A stretch of DNA of 64,000 nucleotides from Ruminococcus sp. (GTDB lineage Bacteria; Bacillota; Clostridia; Oscillospirales; Ruminococcaceae), in contig JAGCWY010000016.1 in assembly GCA_017961625.1 (NCBI GenBank), positions 1 through 64,000 on the forward strand, given 5' to 3'. The translations under genes and the position numbers were made by a program. Shown piece by piece: positions 16,118-25,788 of this stretch. The notes below the pieces were generated by a model. It was not told where the DNA came from. It did no database searches and was given only the letters and a program-made list of their open reading frames with translations. Positions within the stretch are counted from its first letter, which is position 1, and each line of letters starts with the position of its first letter.

Positions 16118-17008
16118 ATGAACAGTTTTAAAGAGAGATTAAGCGAATACATTTCGTTTACAGAAGATAATCTTAAGGCGTATAATTCGCATTCGCTAGA
16201 AATGGCGGCACAGAAAAACCTTATAGACGCAATGAATTATTCACTTGAAGCAGGCGGTAAAAGGATACGTCCTGTGCTTGTGTATGCATTCTGTAATGCA
16301 CTTGGTGGAGATTACAAAAATACAGCTGCTCCTGCTGCTGCAATAGAGATGATACACACGTTTTCACTTATACATGATGATCTTCCTGCTATGGACAATG
16401 ATGATTACAGACGTGGAAAGCTGTCGTGTCATAAGGCTTTCGGTGAAGCAATGGCTATACTTGCCGGTGATGCACTATCCGTTCTTCCCTTTGAGATAAT
16501 TGCAGACGATGACAGGCTTGATGCTGAAAAGAAAATAAAGATAATTTCATGTCTTGCAAAGGCGGTCGGCAGAGAGGGAATGATAGGTGGACAGGTCATC
16601 GACATGGAAAACGAAACAAGAACAGATGTTGATGAATCAAACCTCAGGAATATGTACCATCATAAAACAGGTCAGCTTATAGCTGTATCCTGTATGATGG
16701 GCTGTATATGTGCTGGCGCTGATGATGAAAAGATAAAGGCTGCTGCCGATTACGGATTCAGGCTCGGTCTTGCTTTCCAGATCATAGACGATATCCTTGA
16801 TGTTACAAGTACCACGGAAGAACTCGGAAAGCCGGTAGGCAGCGACGAAGAGGAAAACAAAACGACATTCGTGACTCTTTACGGAGTTGAAAGGGCTCAG
16901 GAGATCGCAAACGCCGTGACCGACGAAGCTCTTGCATATCTTGATAAATTCGGCAATGACGACTTTCTGATGGAGCTGACTGAGATGCTTCTGAAAAGAA
17001 AGAATTAA
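16118..17008 (+). CDS. ispA: Polyprenyl diphosphate synthase (farnesyl/geranyl diphosphate synthase)
   Basis: 296 residues. The first aspartate-rich motif is 'LIHDDLPAMDNDD' (DDxxxxD form of the bacterial short-chain enzymes), and the second is 'QIIDDILDVT'. 'GGKRIRPVLVYA' is also typical. It condenses isopentenyl diphosphate with allylic diphosphates, most likely making farnesyl diphosphate. It is followed by dxs, the first enzyme of the same pathway. Confidence 0.92.
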   Translation: MNSFKERLSEYISFTEDNLKAYNSHSLEMAAQKNLIDAMNYSLEAGGKRIRPVLVYAFCNALGGDYKNTAAPAAAIEMIHTFSLIHDDLPAMDNDDYRRGKLSCHKAFGEAMAILAGDALSVLPFEIIADDDRLDAEKKIKIISCLAKAVGREGMIGGQVIDMENETRTDVDESNLRNMYHHKTGQLIAVSCMMGCICAGADDEKIKAAADYGFRLGLAFQIIDDILDVTSTTEELGKPVGSDEEENKTTFVTLYGVERAQEIANAVTDEALAYLDKFGNDDFLMELTEMLLKRKN

Positions 17009-17018
17009 AATAAGGAGC

Positions 17019-17036
17019 TGCGGAGTATTTTCCGCA
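17019..17036 (+). other. Hairpin between ribosome binding site and dxs start
   Basis: TGCGGA (17019-17024) pairs with TCCGCA (17031-17036). It lies between AAGGAG (about 17012-17017) and ATG 17047. If folded, it would bring the distant ribosome binding site to about 11 nt from the ATG. Confidence 0.4.
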
Positions 17037-17046
17037 TTCGTTTAAA

Positions 17047-18945
17047 ATGAAGGACAATACAAGTATGAATGAAAAGGTTACACTTGAGGAACTAAGACTT
17101 CCGCAGGATCTTAAAAAGCTTTCTCTTTCTCAGTGTAACGCACTTTGCAAGGAGATACGCAATATCCTTATATCCACTGTTTCAAAGACAGGAGGACATC
17201 TTGCTTCAAATCTTGGTGTTGTTGAGCTTACGATGGCAATACACCGCAATTTCAATTCCCCCGAGGATAAGATAGTATGGGATGTAGGACATCAGTCTTA
17301 TACCCATAAAATACTCACTGGTAGACTTGACAGTTTTTCAACTCTTCGTCAGGAGGGAGGAATATCCGGCTTTCCAAAGCCTGAGGAGTCGCCTCATGAT
17401 ACTTTTATAAGCGGTCATAGTAGTACTTCTGTTTCAGTAGCGTGCGGTATTGCCGAAGCAATGAAGCTTCAAGGCAAGGATAACTATGCTGTTGCTGTTA
17501 TTGGTGACGGAGCTATGACAGGCGGTATGTTCTATGAAGCTATCAACAATTGTGGAAGAGATAAAAGAAGCAATCTTATTGTTATACTTAACGATAACAA
17601 TATGTCTATTTCCAAGAGCGTTGGCTCTTTGTCAAAGTATCTTACTTCACTCAGAAATACCGAAAAATACCTTAATACCAAGAGGGCGGTAGAACGAGGG
17701 CTTGGCAAGATCCCTCTTGTAGGAACAAGTGTTGCAAAGGGTATCAAAAATGTCAAGGACTCGGTAAAATCAAACATTCTTGAACAAAGCACGATGTTCG
17801 AGGATATGGGATTCATTTATCTCGGTCCTGTCAACGGTCACAGCTTGTCAGAGCTTGAAGAGGTATTTCACATGGCGAAATCCTACCATCAGCCTGTTTT
17901 TATACATATCAAAACAATAAAGGGAAAGGGTTATCGACCTGCTGAAGAGAATCCTGGAGAATATCACGGTATATCAAAGTTTGATATAGCTACAGGAAAT
18001 CCCGAGGTAGCCGCCGCAGACAGCTATTCTACTGTTTTTGGAAGAGAGCTTGTAAAGCTTGCAGATAAGGACGAGCGGATATGTGCTATTACTGCTGCAA
18101 TGAAATATGGAACGGGATTACAGTTTTTCCACTTTAAATATCCGGAAAGATTCTATGATGTAGGAATTGCTGAGCAGCATGCCGTAACTTTTGCAGGTGG
18201 ACTTGCTTCAATGGGGATGATTCCTGTTTTTGCTGTATATTCAACTTTTCTTCAGCGTTCCTACGATCAGCTCATACATGATGTGGCTATAGGAAAGCTT
18301 CATATTGTCCTTGGAGTTGATCGTGCAGGAATAGTAGGCGAGGACGGAGAAACTCATCAGGGACTTTTTGATGTTCCAATGCTTACTTCCATACCCAATA
18401 CGATCATATATTCGCCGTCATGCTATATGGAAATGAAAATGTGCATGAGAAATGCTATCAATGAAGACACAGGGCTTGTAGCAGTACGTTATCCTCGCGG
18501 TGCCGAGAAGGTCGAATTTGACCAGTCAGATATAACTATAGACTGGCTTTTCAAACAGATATGCAAGAGTGAAACGCTTATCATAACTTATGGCAGGCTG
18601 TACAACGAAGCATATAAAGCTCAGAAAAAACTCAGGAAAGAGAATATAAACTGTGATATTCTTAAGCTCACAAAGATACATCCTCTTGATGGCGAGCTTG
18701 GAGAAAAGATAGTTAAATATAAAAGAGTCATATTCTTTGAGGAAGCTTTTGGTGAAGGTGGTATTTCCGAAAAGATTGGCGATATCCTTTCAGAGCTGGG
18801 TTACTGTGGCGATTACAGCAGAATTACTGCAGACGGTTTTGTAAAGCAAGCATCTGTAAAGTCGTGTCTTGAAAAGCTCGGACTGACAAGCGGTAAAATG
18901 GTAGAATACATCAAGGAAAGGTGCTTATCTGATGCCGAGACTTGA
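17047..18945 (+). CDS. dxs: 1-deoxy-D-xylulose-5-phosphate synthase
   Basis: 632 residues, full length for the family. It makes DXP from pyruvate and glyceraldehyde 3-phosphate using thiamine diphosphate. Visible are 'DVGHQSYTHKILTGR', the cofactor motif 'GDGAMTGGMFYEA...NDNNMSIS', 'YDVGIAEQHAVTFAGGLA' and 'DRAGIVGEDGETHQG'. The start may be ATG 17047 or ATG 17065; neither has a perfectly spaced ribosome binding site. It overlaps tlyA by 14 nt. Confidence 0.95.
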   Translation: MKDNTSMNEKVTLEELRLPQDLKKLSLSQCNALCKEIRNILISTVSKTGGHLASNLGVVELTMAIHRNFNSPEDKIVWDVGHQSYTHKILTGRLDSFSTLRQEGGISGFPKPEESPHDTFISGHSSTSVSVACGIAEAMKLQGKDNYAVAVIGDGAMTGGMFYEAINNCGRDKRSNLIVILNDNNMSISKSVGSLSKYLTSLRNTEKYLNTKRAVERGLGKIPLVGTSVAKGIKNVKDSVKSNILEQSTMFEDMGFIYLGPVNGHSLSELEEVFHMAKSYHQPVFIHIKTIKGKGYRPAEENPGEYHGISKFDIATGNPEVAAADSYSTVFGRELVKLADKDERICAITAAMKYGTGLQFFHFKYPERFYDVGIAEQHAVTFAGGLASMGMIPVFAVYSTFLQRSYDQLIHDVAIGKLHIVLGVDRAGIVGEDGETHQGLFDVPMLTSIPNTIIYSPSCYMEMKMCMRNAINEDTGLVAVRYPRGAEKVEFDQSDITIDWLFKQICKSETLIITYGRLYNEAYKAQKKLRKENINCDILKLTKIHPLDGELGEKIVKYKRVIFFEEAFGEGGISEKIGDILSELGYCGDYSRITADGFVKQASVKSCLEKLGLTSGKMVEYIKERCLSDAET

Positions 18946-19717
18946 CAGTGAGCTTGTAGCACGAGGGCTTGCCAGAAGCCGCGAGCGTGCCAAGGAAATG
19001 ATAAGCTCCGGAAGCATAACTGTAAACGGAAAAATTGCAAAAAAGCCCTCTGATGAAGTTTTTTCGGAAGATGTTATAATTTCGTCGGAAAATGATAAAT
19101 ATGTTGGCAGGGGAGCGCTTAAGCTAGAAAAAGCTGCGAAAGAATTTTCAATTGATCTTAGAGGAAAGAAATGTCTTGATATTGGCGCTTCTACTGGCGG
19201 ATTTACTGACTTTATGCTACAGCACGGAGCTGAAAGAGTCTATGCTGTTGATGTCGGACACGGTCAACTTGCTGAGTCTCTTGTAAAAGACTCTCGTGTC
19301 ATTAATATGGAGGGTACGGATATTCGTAATGTTACTGCTGAGGATATTGGCGGGAAAGCCGATTTTATATCTGTTGATGTATCTTTTATTTCCTTGACAA
19401 AGATACTTCCTAAGGTATATGAACTACTTTCTGACGGAGCAACGGCAGCCGTGCTCATAAAGCCTCAGTTTGAAGCTGGCAGGAGCGATATCGGAAAGCG
19501 CGGCATAGTAAAGGATAAGAAAGTTCATTTCCGTATACTGACAGATATTGACAACTTTGTAAGATCAATAGGCTTTATTGCGGACAAGTATACCTTTTCG
19601 CCGGTAAGAGGCGGAAGCGGAAATATAGAGTATTTGGTAAAGCTTCGCAAATCAGTAGGAGAGTCAGTGATACAAGATTTTAAAGAGCTGATAAATAGCT
19701 CGTTCAGTAAACTTTAA
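18932..19717 (+). CDS. tlyA: TlyA family rRNA (2'-O) methyltransferase / hemolysin-like
   Basis: 261 residues: an N-terminal S4 RNA-binding domain ('RLDSELVARGLARSRERAKE', residues 2-60), then an FtsJ-like Rossmann methyltransferase with 'CLDIGASTGGFTDFMLQ' as the SAM-binding loop and 'FISVDVSFISL'. TlyA proteins methylate ribose positions in 16S/23S rRNA. It starts within dxs; the dxs-tlyA-nadK-argR-recN order is common in Clostridia and Bacilli. Confidence 0.92.
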   Translation: MPRLDSELVARGLARSRERAKEMISSGSITVNGKIAKKPSDEVFSEDVIISSENDKYVGRGALKLEKAAKEFSIDLRGKKCLDIGASTGGFTDFMLQHGAERVYAVDVGHGQLAESLVKDSRVINMEGTDIRNVTAEDIGGKADFISVDVSFISLTKILPKVYELLSDGATAAVLIKPQFEAGRSDIGKRGIVKDKKVHFRILTDIDNFVRSIGFIADKYTFSPVRGGSGNIEYLVKLRKSVGESVIQDFKELINSSFSKL

Positions 19718-19728
19718 GGAGTGCGTTT

Positions 19729-20583
19729 ATGAAGGCAGCATTGTACCCTAATTTTCAGAAGCCCAATGCGCTCAGCTGCGCCCGTGAAGCTTGTGATGTG
19801 CTTGCGGATTGTGGTATAGAGGTCACCGTAAGTGAAATATTCAGAAATGACTTTTCAGACAAGCCTCATATTAGATTCGAGGACATTAAAGAGTCTGCTA
19901 AGACCGCGGATGTTGTTCTTGCCATAGGCGGCGACGGTACGATTCTTCGGTGTGCAAAGCTTCTTATAGGCAGCGATACAAAGCTTCTCGGTATAAATAC
20001 GGGAACTCTCGGTTTTATGGCAGGGCTCGAAGCAGATCAGCTCGATAAGCTCAGTCTTCTAACCACAGATGATTTTGAAATATCGCAGCGTATGACACTT
20101 GATGTAGTGCATCACAGCTCAGAAGGTGATATTACAGCCACAGTTTTGAATGAAGTATCTGCCCGTTCAGGCAGCTTCAGGATATGCGATTTTGAAGTTT
20201 ATTCCGACGAATATCTTGTCGGTCGATATCGGGCTGACGGAGTTCTTTTTAGCACGCCCTCAGGATCAACGGCATATGCGCTTTCAGCAGGTGGCCCTAT
20301 TATAGAGCCTGATCTTGAATGCATAGAAATGACACTTATATGTCCTCATTCGCTTTTTTCAAGAGCTACGCTATTTTCGCCTGGAAGGATACTTCGCATG
20401 AAGGATACGACTGTTCGCGACGACAGCATGGTTATAAATGTTGACGGAGAGCATTTTATAAGTCTCGGAAAAGATGAGAGCATTGAGATATGCCGCGGAA
20501 AAAACAATATTAATTTTATTGATATAATAGGAAATTCATTCCATGAATCCCTTTGCAAGAAAATGTGCAAGCCAATAAAGTAA
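19729..20583 (+). CDS. nadK: NAD+ kinase
   Basis: 284 residues with the GGDGT motif ('AIGGDGTILRCAK', about residues 64-76), 'GINTGTLGFM' and 'YRADGVLFSTPSGSTAYALSAGGPI', split features of all NAD kinases. It phosphorylates NAD to NADP. AAGGAG precedes the ATG. Confidence 0.95.
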   Translation: MKAALYPNFQKPNALSCAREACDVLADCGIEVTVSEIFRNDFSDKPHIRFEDIKESAKTADVVLAIGGDGTILRCAKLLIGSDTKLLGINTGTLGFMAGLEADQLDKLSLLTTDDFEISQRMTLDVVHHSSEGDITATVLNEVSARSGSFRICDFEVYSDEYLVGRYRADGVLFSTPSGSTAYALSAGGPIIEPDLECIEMTLICPHSLFSRATLFSPGRILRMKDTTVRDDSMVINVDGEHFISLGKDESIEICRGKNNINFIDIIGNSFHESLCKKMCKPIK

Positions 20584-20599
20584 GGAGTGCGCTTTTATT

Positions 20600-21043
20600 A
20601 TGAAAAATCGCAGACATGAAGCAATACTTGAAATAATAACAGAACAGCCTGTGGCTACTCAGGAGCTCCTAATCTCACTGCTTGCAGAAAGAGGTATTAA
20701 AACTACCCAGGCAACTCTTTCCCGAGATATACAACAGCTCTCTCTTGTGAAGCAAAGAGACGAGCACGGGATATACCGTTATTCTCTGCCGGCAGCGGCA
20801 GCTGTTGAGAAATCGTTGTTTGAAGAAGCTGTAGTTTCCGTTGATTATGCAATGAATACAATTGTTCTCAAATGCCGTGCTGGAATGGCTCAGGGAACCT
20901 GTGCAGCGATAGATTCGGTGGAGCATCAGGGTATAGTCGGTACAATTGCAGGTGATGACACCATTTTTATACTTGTTAGAAGTGAAGCTGACGCTAAAAA
21001 GCTCTCAAAGAAATTTCGAAGTGAGCTTTTCCCGAGGAGGTAA
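20600..21043 (+). CDS. argR: Arginine repressor ArgR
   Basis: 147 residues. An N-terminal winged helix ('TQELLISLLAERGIKTTQAT', 'LSRDIQQLSLVK') and a C-terminal hexamerisation/arginine-binding domain with 'GTCAAIDSVEHQGIVGTIAGDDTIF' elements. It regulates arginine metabolism. No arginine genes are in this window; the location before recN is the usual one in Firmicutes. Confidence 0.93.
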   Translation: MKNRRHEAILEIITEQPVATQELLISLLAERGIKTTQATLSRDIQQLSLVKQRDEHGIYRYSLPAAAAVEKSLFEEAVVSVDYAMNTIVLKCRAGMAQGTCAAIDSVEHQGIVGTIAGDDTIFILVRSEADAKKLSKKFRSELFPRR

Positions 21044-21051
21044 GCGTTCAG

Positions 21052-22713
21052 ATGTTGAAGGAAATATATATCCGAAATCTTGCGGTAATAAAAGAAGCTG
21101 TTATCCCTCTTAACGAAAAGCTTAACATATTTACCGGAGAGACCGGTGCCGGAAAATCGATACTTATCAACGGAATAAATGCCGTTTTAGGTCAGCGATG
21201 CACAAAGGATATAGTTCGCACCGGCTGTGATAAGGCTGAAATAACTGCTCTGTTTACAGAGCTTTCAAAAGATGTATGTCAAAAGCTCGATGAACTCGGT
21301 ATATCACACGATGGTGAGGAGATTACTGTTACAAGAGAGATAAGTGCTGACGGCGGAAGCGTTTCCCGTATAAATTGTAGAACCGCTCCAGTTTCGCTGC
21401 TGAAGGAAATCGGCTCAATGCTTATAAATATTCACGGTCAGCATGACAATCAGATATTGCTTAACAGTGATAGACATTTGGAGATACTTGATGATTTTGG
21501 CGGAGACTTTACGCTACTGAATGATTATAGAGTTACCTTTCGCGAGCTTCAGCAGACAGCACGGAGACTTGGTGAGCTTAAAAAGCTTGAACAGTCCCGT
21601 ACTGAAAGAAGTCTATATCTTAATGGGATAATAGATGATATTGGTGAATTAGAGCTAAGTGAGGGCGAGGACGAAGCACTTGAGAGAGAATACATCACAG
21701 CCAAGAACTCAGAAAGAACGATAACCGCTGTCAGAAATGCCATTAATGCTATTACAGGTGAGGAAGCCGCTAATGATATGCTTGTATCAGCTGAAACTGA
21801 GCTTGCTGTGTTTACAGAAAGTGATTCAAAGCTTAATACACTTTATGAGCGGCTTTCAGCAGCCGAAATAGAGCTTGCAGATATTGCTTCGGAGCTTGAA
21901 AATGTAGCTGAACAGGTAGAGCTTGACGGACAGCGTCTTGAGTATTTAAATGCTCGTCTTAACAGCATCAACAAGTTAAAGCGTAAATATGCGCTCGACT
22001 GCGATGGACTTATAAAGCTTTATGATGATGCTTCTAGAGAAATTATGCAGCTTGAAGGTTCCGACAGTGAAATAAAAGAGCTTACAGCAAAGAGAGAGCA
22101 ACTTTTACACAAAGTCACAGAACAGGCTAAAGCACTTTATGACTACCGTGAACATATTGCTGAGCATTTTACTCAGCGCGTTACGGCAGAACTAGAGTTT
22201 CTCAATATGTCCGGTGTTATCATTAAGGTTAACCACGTAAAAGGCAAACTGACTGTAAATGGTATGGATTCAGTTGAATTTCTTATTTCCGCAAATAAAG
22301 GAGAGGAGCCAAAGCCGATATCAAAGATAGCGTCCGGTGGTGAGCTTTCACGAATCATGCTTGCGCTGAAAAGTGTTATTGCTGATAAGGATTCTATTCC
22401 GACAATGATATTTGATGAGATTGACACAGGTGTAAGCGGTAAAGCTGCGCAGAAAATAGGTATCAAGCTACATGAGATAGGCAGATTGAGACAGGTGATA
22501 TGTGTGACGCATCTTTCTCAAATCGCTGTTATGGCAGATAATCATCTGCTTATAGAAAAGCAAGTTGTAGAAGATCGAACGGAAACTCATGTTATTCAGC
22601 TTGATCAGGACGGTCGTGTATCTGAGATTGCTCGAATAATGGGAGGCGATGATCCAAGCAGACTTATGCTTGATAATGCTCGAGCTGAATTGAAAAAAGC
22701 ATCAGAGCTGTAA
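21052..22713 (+). CDS. recN: DNA repair protein RecN
   Basis: 553 residues, an SMC-like ATPase: Walker A 'FTGETGAGKSILINGI' near residue 30, a central coiled-coil region rich in Glu/Leu/Lys, signature 'ASGGELSRIMLALK' and Walker B 'TMIFDEIDTGVSGKAA'. It acts early in double-strand break repair. Eight bases after argR, with GAGGAGG upstream. Confidence 0.95.
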   Translation: MLKEIYIRNLAVIKEAVIPLNEKLNIFTGETGAGKSILINGINAVLGQRCTKDIVRTGCDKAEITALFTELSKDVCQKLDELGISHDGEEITVTREISADGGSVSRINCRTAPVSLLKEIGSMLINIHGQHDNQILLNSDRHLEILDDFGGDFTLLNDYRVTFRELQQTARRLGELKKLEQSRTERSLYLNGIIDDIGELELSEGEDEALEREYITAKNSERTITAVRNAINAITGEEAANDMLVSAETELAVFTESDSKLNTLYERLSAAEIELADIASELENVAEQVELDGQRLEYLNARLNSINKLKRKYALDCDGLIKLYDDASREIMQLEGSDSEIKELTAKREQLLHKVTEQAKALYDYREHIAEHFTQRVTAELEFLNMSGVIIKVNHVKGKLTVNGMDSVEFLISANKGEEPKPISKIASGGELSRIMLALKSVIADKDSIPTMIFDEIDTGVSGKAAQKIGIKLHEIGRLRQVICVTHLSQIAVMADNHLLIEKQVVEDRTETHVIQLDQDGRVSEIARIMGGDDPSRLMLDNARAELKKASEL

Positions 22714-22726
22714 TGGAGGCTTAGAT

Positions 22727-23266
22727 TTGAAGATTTATTCAACAAGACATGGGCAGACATCATATAACAGGCAGGAGATTATTCTCGGAACGACAGATAT
22801 CCTGCTTGACAGTACAGGCGAGAAACAGGCAGAAGAGCTTGCAAAACGAATAAATGACCTAAATAGTATAGATATTATAATATCATCTCCAATGAAGCGT
22901 GCGCTACAGACTTCAAAGGCTATAGCAGATAAATGCGGACTTGATATTATAACGGACGAAAGGCTAAGGGAATGGGATTACGGCGAATATGAGGGTAAAT
23001 CACGTTTTACGGAAGGTTTTGCCGAAAATAAGGTGAATTTCGGAGTAAGAATGGGAAAAAGCGGTGAGTCGCTGCTTCAGCTTACTCACAGAGTGTATTC
23101 TGCACTTGATGATATTATAAAGAATTACAGCGATAAAACAGTTCTTATAGTCAGCCACGGTGGAGTGTGCCGTGTTATAGAGACATATTTCAACGATATG
23201 ACTACAAATATTTTTTCAAACTGGTTTATGGACAACTGCGGACTTATAGAATACAATAAAGACTGA
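22727..23266 (+). CDS. Histidine phosphatase family protein
   Basis: 179 residues from a TTG start 6 nt after GGAGG. The phosphohistidine motif 'RHGQTSYN' at residues 7-14 and the distal 'VSHGGVCR' mark the phosphoglycerate mutase-like (cobC/gpmB) branch. Probably a broad phosphomonoesterase; the substrate is not evident from the neighbours. Confidence 0.85.
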   Translation: MKIYSTRHGQTSYNRQEIILGTTDILLDSTGEKQAEELAKRINDLNSIDIIISSPMKRALQTSKAIADKCGLDIITDERLREWDYGEYEGKSRFTEGFAENKVNFGVRMGKSGESLLQLTHRVYSALDDIIKNYSDKTVLIVSHGGVCRVIETYFNDMTTNIFSNWFMDNCGLIEYNKD

Positions 23267-23280
23267 CAGGAGGGGATATC

Positions 23281-25245
23281 ATGAGGATAGGCGTTGATTA
23301 TTATCCTGAACAATGGGACAGGTCTATATGGCAGGCAGATTCGGATCTTATGGCCAAAACAGGTGTTAAACTTGTACGGCTCGGTGAGTTTTCATGGTCG
23401 CGCCTTGAGCCAAGTGACGGACAGTTTGAGTTCCAATGGCTCGATGATGCGATAAGTACATTCTCACGTCATGCAATAGGCATAGTGCTGTGTACTCCAA
23501 CAAGTTGTCCACCTCTATGGATGTATGAGACCTATCCAGATATCGCTCAGGTTGGACCAGACGGAAGGCGCATACAGACAGGTATAAGAGCTCACAGGTG
23601 TATAAATGCGCCTATGTTTCTGTATTATGCAAAGCGTATTACAGAGGCACTAGCAAAGCGTTACGCCAATAATCCTGCAATTGCAGCATGGCAGATTGAT
23701 AATGAGATTGAAGCTTATCCGTGTACCTGTGATGTTTGCTGTAATCAATTCAGGGATTGGCTAATTGACAAGCACGATACCCTCGAGAATATCAATGCTG
23801 CATTTGGAAACAGCGTATGGAGTGGAGAATACAGCGATATTTCACAGATAAAACCACCCAATGCATATCCCAAAGCCTGGCAGAATCCTGCTCTTTGCCT
23901 CGAATACAGTAGATTTACTTCTGATTCTGTAACAAAGTTCATAAACGATATGTCTTTGATCATCAAACGCGAGAATCCTAAAGCAAAAGTGACCACTAAT
24001 ATATGCTTTACAGAGAATCAGCCCGATCTTTACAAACTGTATGAAGGACTTGATTTTGCTGCTTATGACAATTATCCACAGATCACACTTTCATGCGATA
24101 AAACTGTTTCACACTCTTTTGAGCTTGATATGATTCGTGGCTTAAAGCAAAAGAATTTCTGGATTATGGAACAGTTAAGTGGCCCTACCGGCAGCTGGGC
24201 GCCAATGTCTCCTACTCCAAGACCTGGCCAGATAAAAGGTTATGCCATGCAGGCAATGGCGCACGGAGCTGATACAGTTATGTTTTTTCGCTGGCGTACA
24301 GCGAAAACAGGGGCAGAGATGTTTTGGCACGGTCTTATTGATCACAGTAATGTTCCATCACGAAGATTCAATGAGTTTGCAGAGCTTTGTAAGGAAGCTC
24401 AGAAGCTCAGTGTAATAGAAACTACGGAGCTTGTATCAGATGTAGCTATATTGTATTCACCTGACGCACAGTGGGCATTTAATATACAGCCGCAGACCGA
24501 AGGCTTTGAATATCTTGAACAGCTCAGACTCTTCCATTCAGCGTTTGCGCGCTACGGAGCAAATATTGATATAATAGCTCCCACAGCAGATCTCACGAAG
24601 TATAAGGCAGTTATTGCACCTGCATTGTATGTATACGAGAAAAATGCAGCTGAGAATATATATCGCTATGTCATCAAGGGCGGTACTCTTGTTATGACAG
24701 CGCGTAGCGGTGTAAAGGATCAGTTCAATAATTGTATAATGGAGCCTCTGCCAACTATTTTCAGGGAGGTGATAGGTGCAGAGGTGAAAGAATATGACTC
24801 TATCGGTATACACGAGCAGAATATAAAGGATTTTGCCGGAAATATATTTAAGTGTCGACAGTGGTGTGATATCCTTGAGCTCACAACTGCACGAGCTTAT
24901 GCAGAGTATAAGGATTCCTTCTATAGTGGAAGTCCGGCGGTAAGTATGAATCGTTATTGCAGCGGCGTCGCATATTATATTGGAACAGTATGCGACGCGG
25001 ATTTTTATGAGAGCTTTTCCGGAAATATAATGAAGCAGACAGGAATCCCACGTTTAAGAGATCTTCCGAACGGAGTAGAGGTCACTACACGTACAAACGG
25101 ACTTGATGATTATATCTTCTTTTTCAACAATTCGGATAAAGAAGTAGAAATAGAGATTCCTAAGGCTATGTTCAGTATTATTGATGGCAGCGACAGGGAA
25201 AAACTCAGTTTAAAACCATATGGCATGGAAATTGTCAGAAAGTAG
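23281..25245 (+). CDS. Beta-galactosidase, glycoside hydrolase family 42
   Basis: 654 residues. The GH42 layout is complete: 'GVDYYPEQW' at the N-terminus, the acid/base Glu142 in 'WQIDNEIEAY', the nucleophile Glu297 in 'WIMEQLSGPTG', and the zinc cysteines C107, C148, C150 and C153. A trimerisation domain and a C-terminal beta domain follow. There is no signal peptide, so it should be cytoplasmic and hydrolyse imported galactosides. It is tightly packed in a housekeeping run (14 nt gap before, 6 nt after), far from any sugar operon. Confidence 0.93.
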   Translation: MRIGVDYYPEQWDRSIWQADSDLMAKTGVKLVRLGEFSWSRLEPSDGQFEFQWLDDAISTFSRHAIGIVLCTPTSCPPLWMYETYPDIAQVGPDGRRIQTGIRAHRCINAPMFLYYAKRITEALAKRYANNPAIAAWQIDNEIEAYPCTCDVCCNQFRDWLIDKHDTLENINAAFGNSVWSGEYSDISQIKPPNAYPKAWQNPALCLEYSRFTSDSVTKFINDMSLIIKRENPKAKVTTNICFTENQPDLYKLYEGLDFAAYDNYPQITLSCDKTVSHSFELDMIRGLKQKNFWIMEQLSGPTGSWAPMSPTPRPGQIKGYAMQAMAHGADTVMFFRWRTAKTGAEMFWHGLIDHSNVPSRRFNEFAELCKEAQKLSVIETTELVSDVAILYSPDAQWAFNIQPQTEGFEYLEQLRLFHSAFARYGANIDIIAPTADLTKYKAVIAPALYVYEKNAAENIYRYVIKGGTLVMTARSGVKDQFNNCIMEPLPTIFREVIGAEVKEYDSIGIHEQNIKDFAGNIFKCRQWCDILELTTARAYAEYKDSFYSGSPAVSMNRYCSGVAYYIGTVCDADFYESFSGNIMKQTGIPRLRDLPNGVEVTTRTNGLDDYIFFFNNSDKEVEIEIPKAMFSIIDGSDREKLSLKPYGMEIVRK

Positions 25246-25251
25246 GCGTAG

Positions 25252-25686
25252 ATGAGAATTGTTTTACAGCGTGTTACCTCGGCAAGCGTAAAAGTTAACG
25301 GTGAGGTCGTTGGTGAGATTGAAAAAGGCTTTCTTCTGTTGTTAGGAGTTGGACACGAAGACACAGAGGATGAATGCCGGAGACTGGCAGATAAAATAAT
25401 CGGACTTCGTATCTTTTCAGATGAGAACGACAAGATAAATCTTGATCTTGAATCTGTTGGGGGCTCGATTCTTGTTGTACCGCAATTCACATTGTATGCC
25501 GACTGCCGAAAGGGCAACCGACCTAATTTTATACAAGCAGCAAAGCCTGAAAAGGCAAACGAACTATACGAATATTTTGTAGAATATCTGCGCAGCAAAG
25601 GAAAAAATGTTGAAACCGGTTCGTTCGGAGCTGATATGAAGGTAGAACTTCTGAATGATGGACCTTTTACTGTTATACTTGAATGA
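25252..25686 (+). CDS. dtd: D-aminoacyl-tRNA deacylase
   Basis: 144 residues. It begins 'MRIVLQRVTSASVKV', contains the family's 'QFTLYAD' (preceded by Pro where many homologues have Ser), and ends with the Gly-cisPro motif 'NDGPFTVILE'. It frees tRNAs mischarged with D-amino acids or glycine. Last gene of the run; a terminator follows. Confidence 0.93.
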   Translation: MRIVLQRVTSASVKVNGEVVGEIEKGFLLLLGVGHEDTEDECRRLADKIIGLRIFSDENDKINLDLESVGGSILVVPQFTLYADCRKGNRPNFIQAAKPEKANELYEYFVEYLRSKGKNVETGSFGADMKVELLNDGPFTVILE

Positions 25687-25689
25687 TTC

Positions 25690-25734
25690 AAAGCCTGAGA
25701 GAAGTGTTTAGGTCGCTTTTCTCAGGCTTTTATA
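25690..25734 (+). terminator. Intrinsic terminator after dtd
   Basis: AAGCCTGAGA pairs with TCTCAGGCTT across a 20-nt loop, followed by TTATATAT. It closes the asp23-dtd run. Confidence 0.8.
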
Positions 25735-25788
25735 TATCTGCGGAATAAAATCAGCGTTACTGTTAAGAATATTCCTGAGGTGATTTCT

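Noticed and set aside
25110..25691. 193-codon open frame on the minus strand
   Set aside because: Opposite the end of the GH42 gene and dtd, both well supported; no promoter or ribosome binding site.
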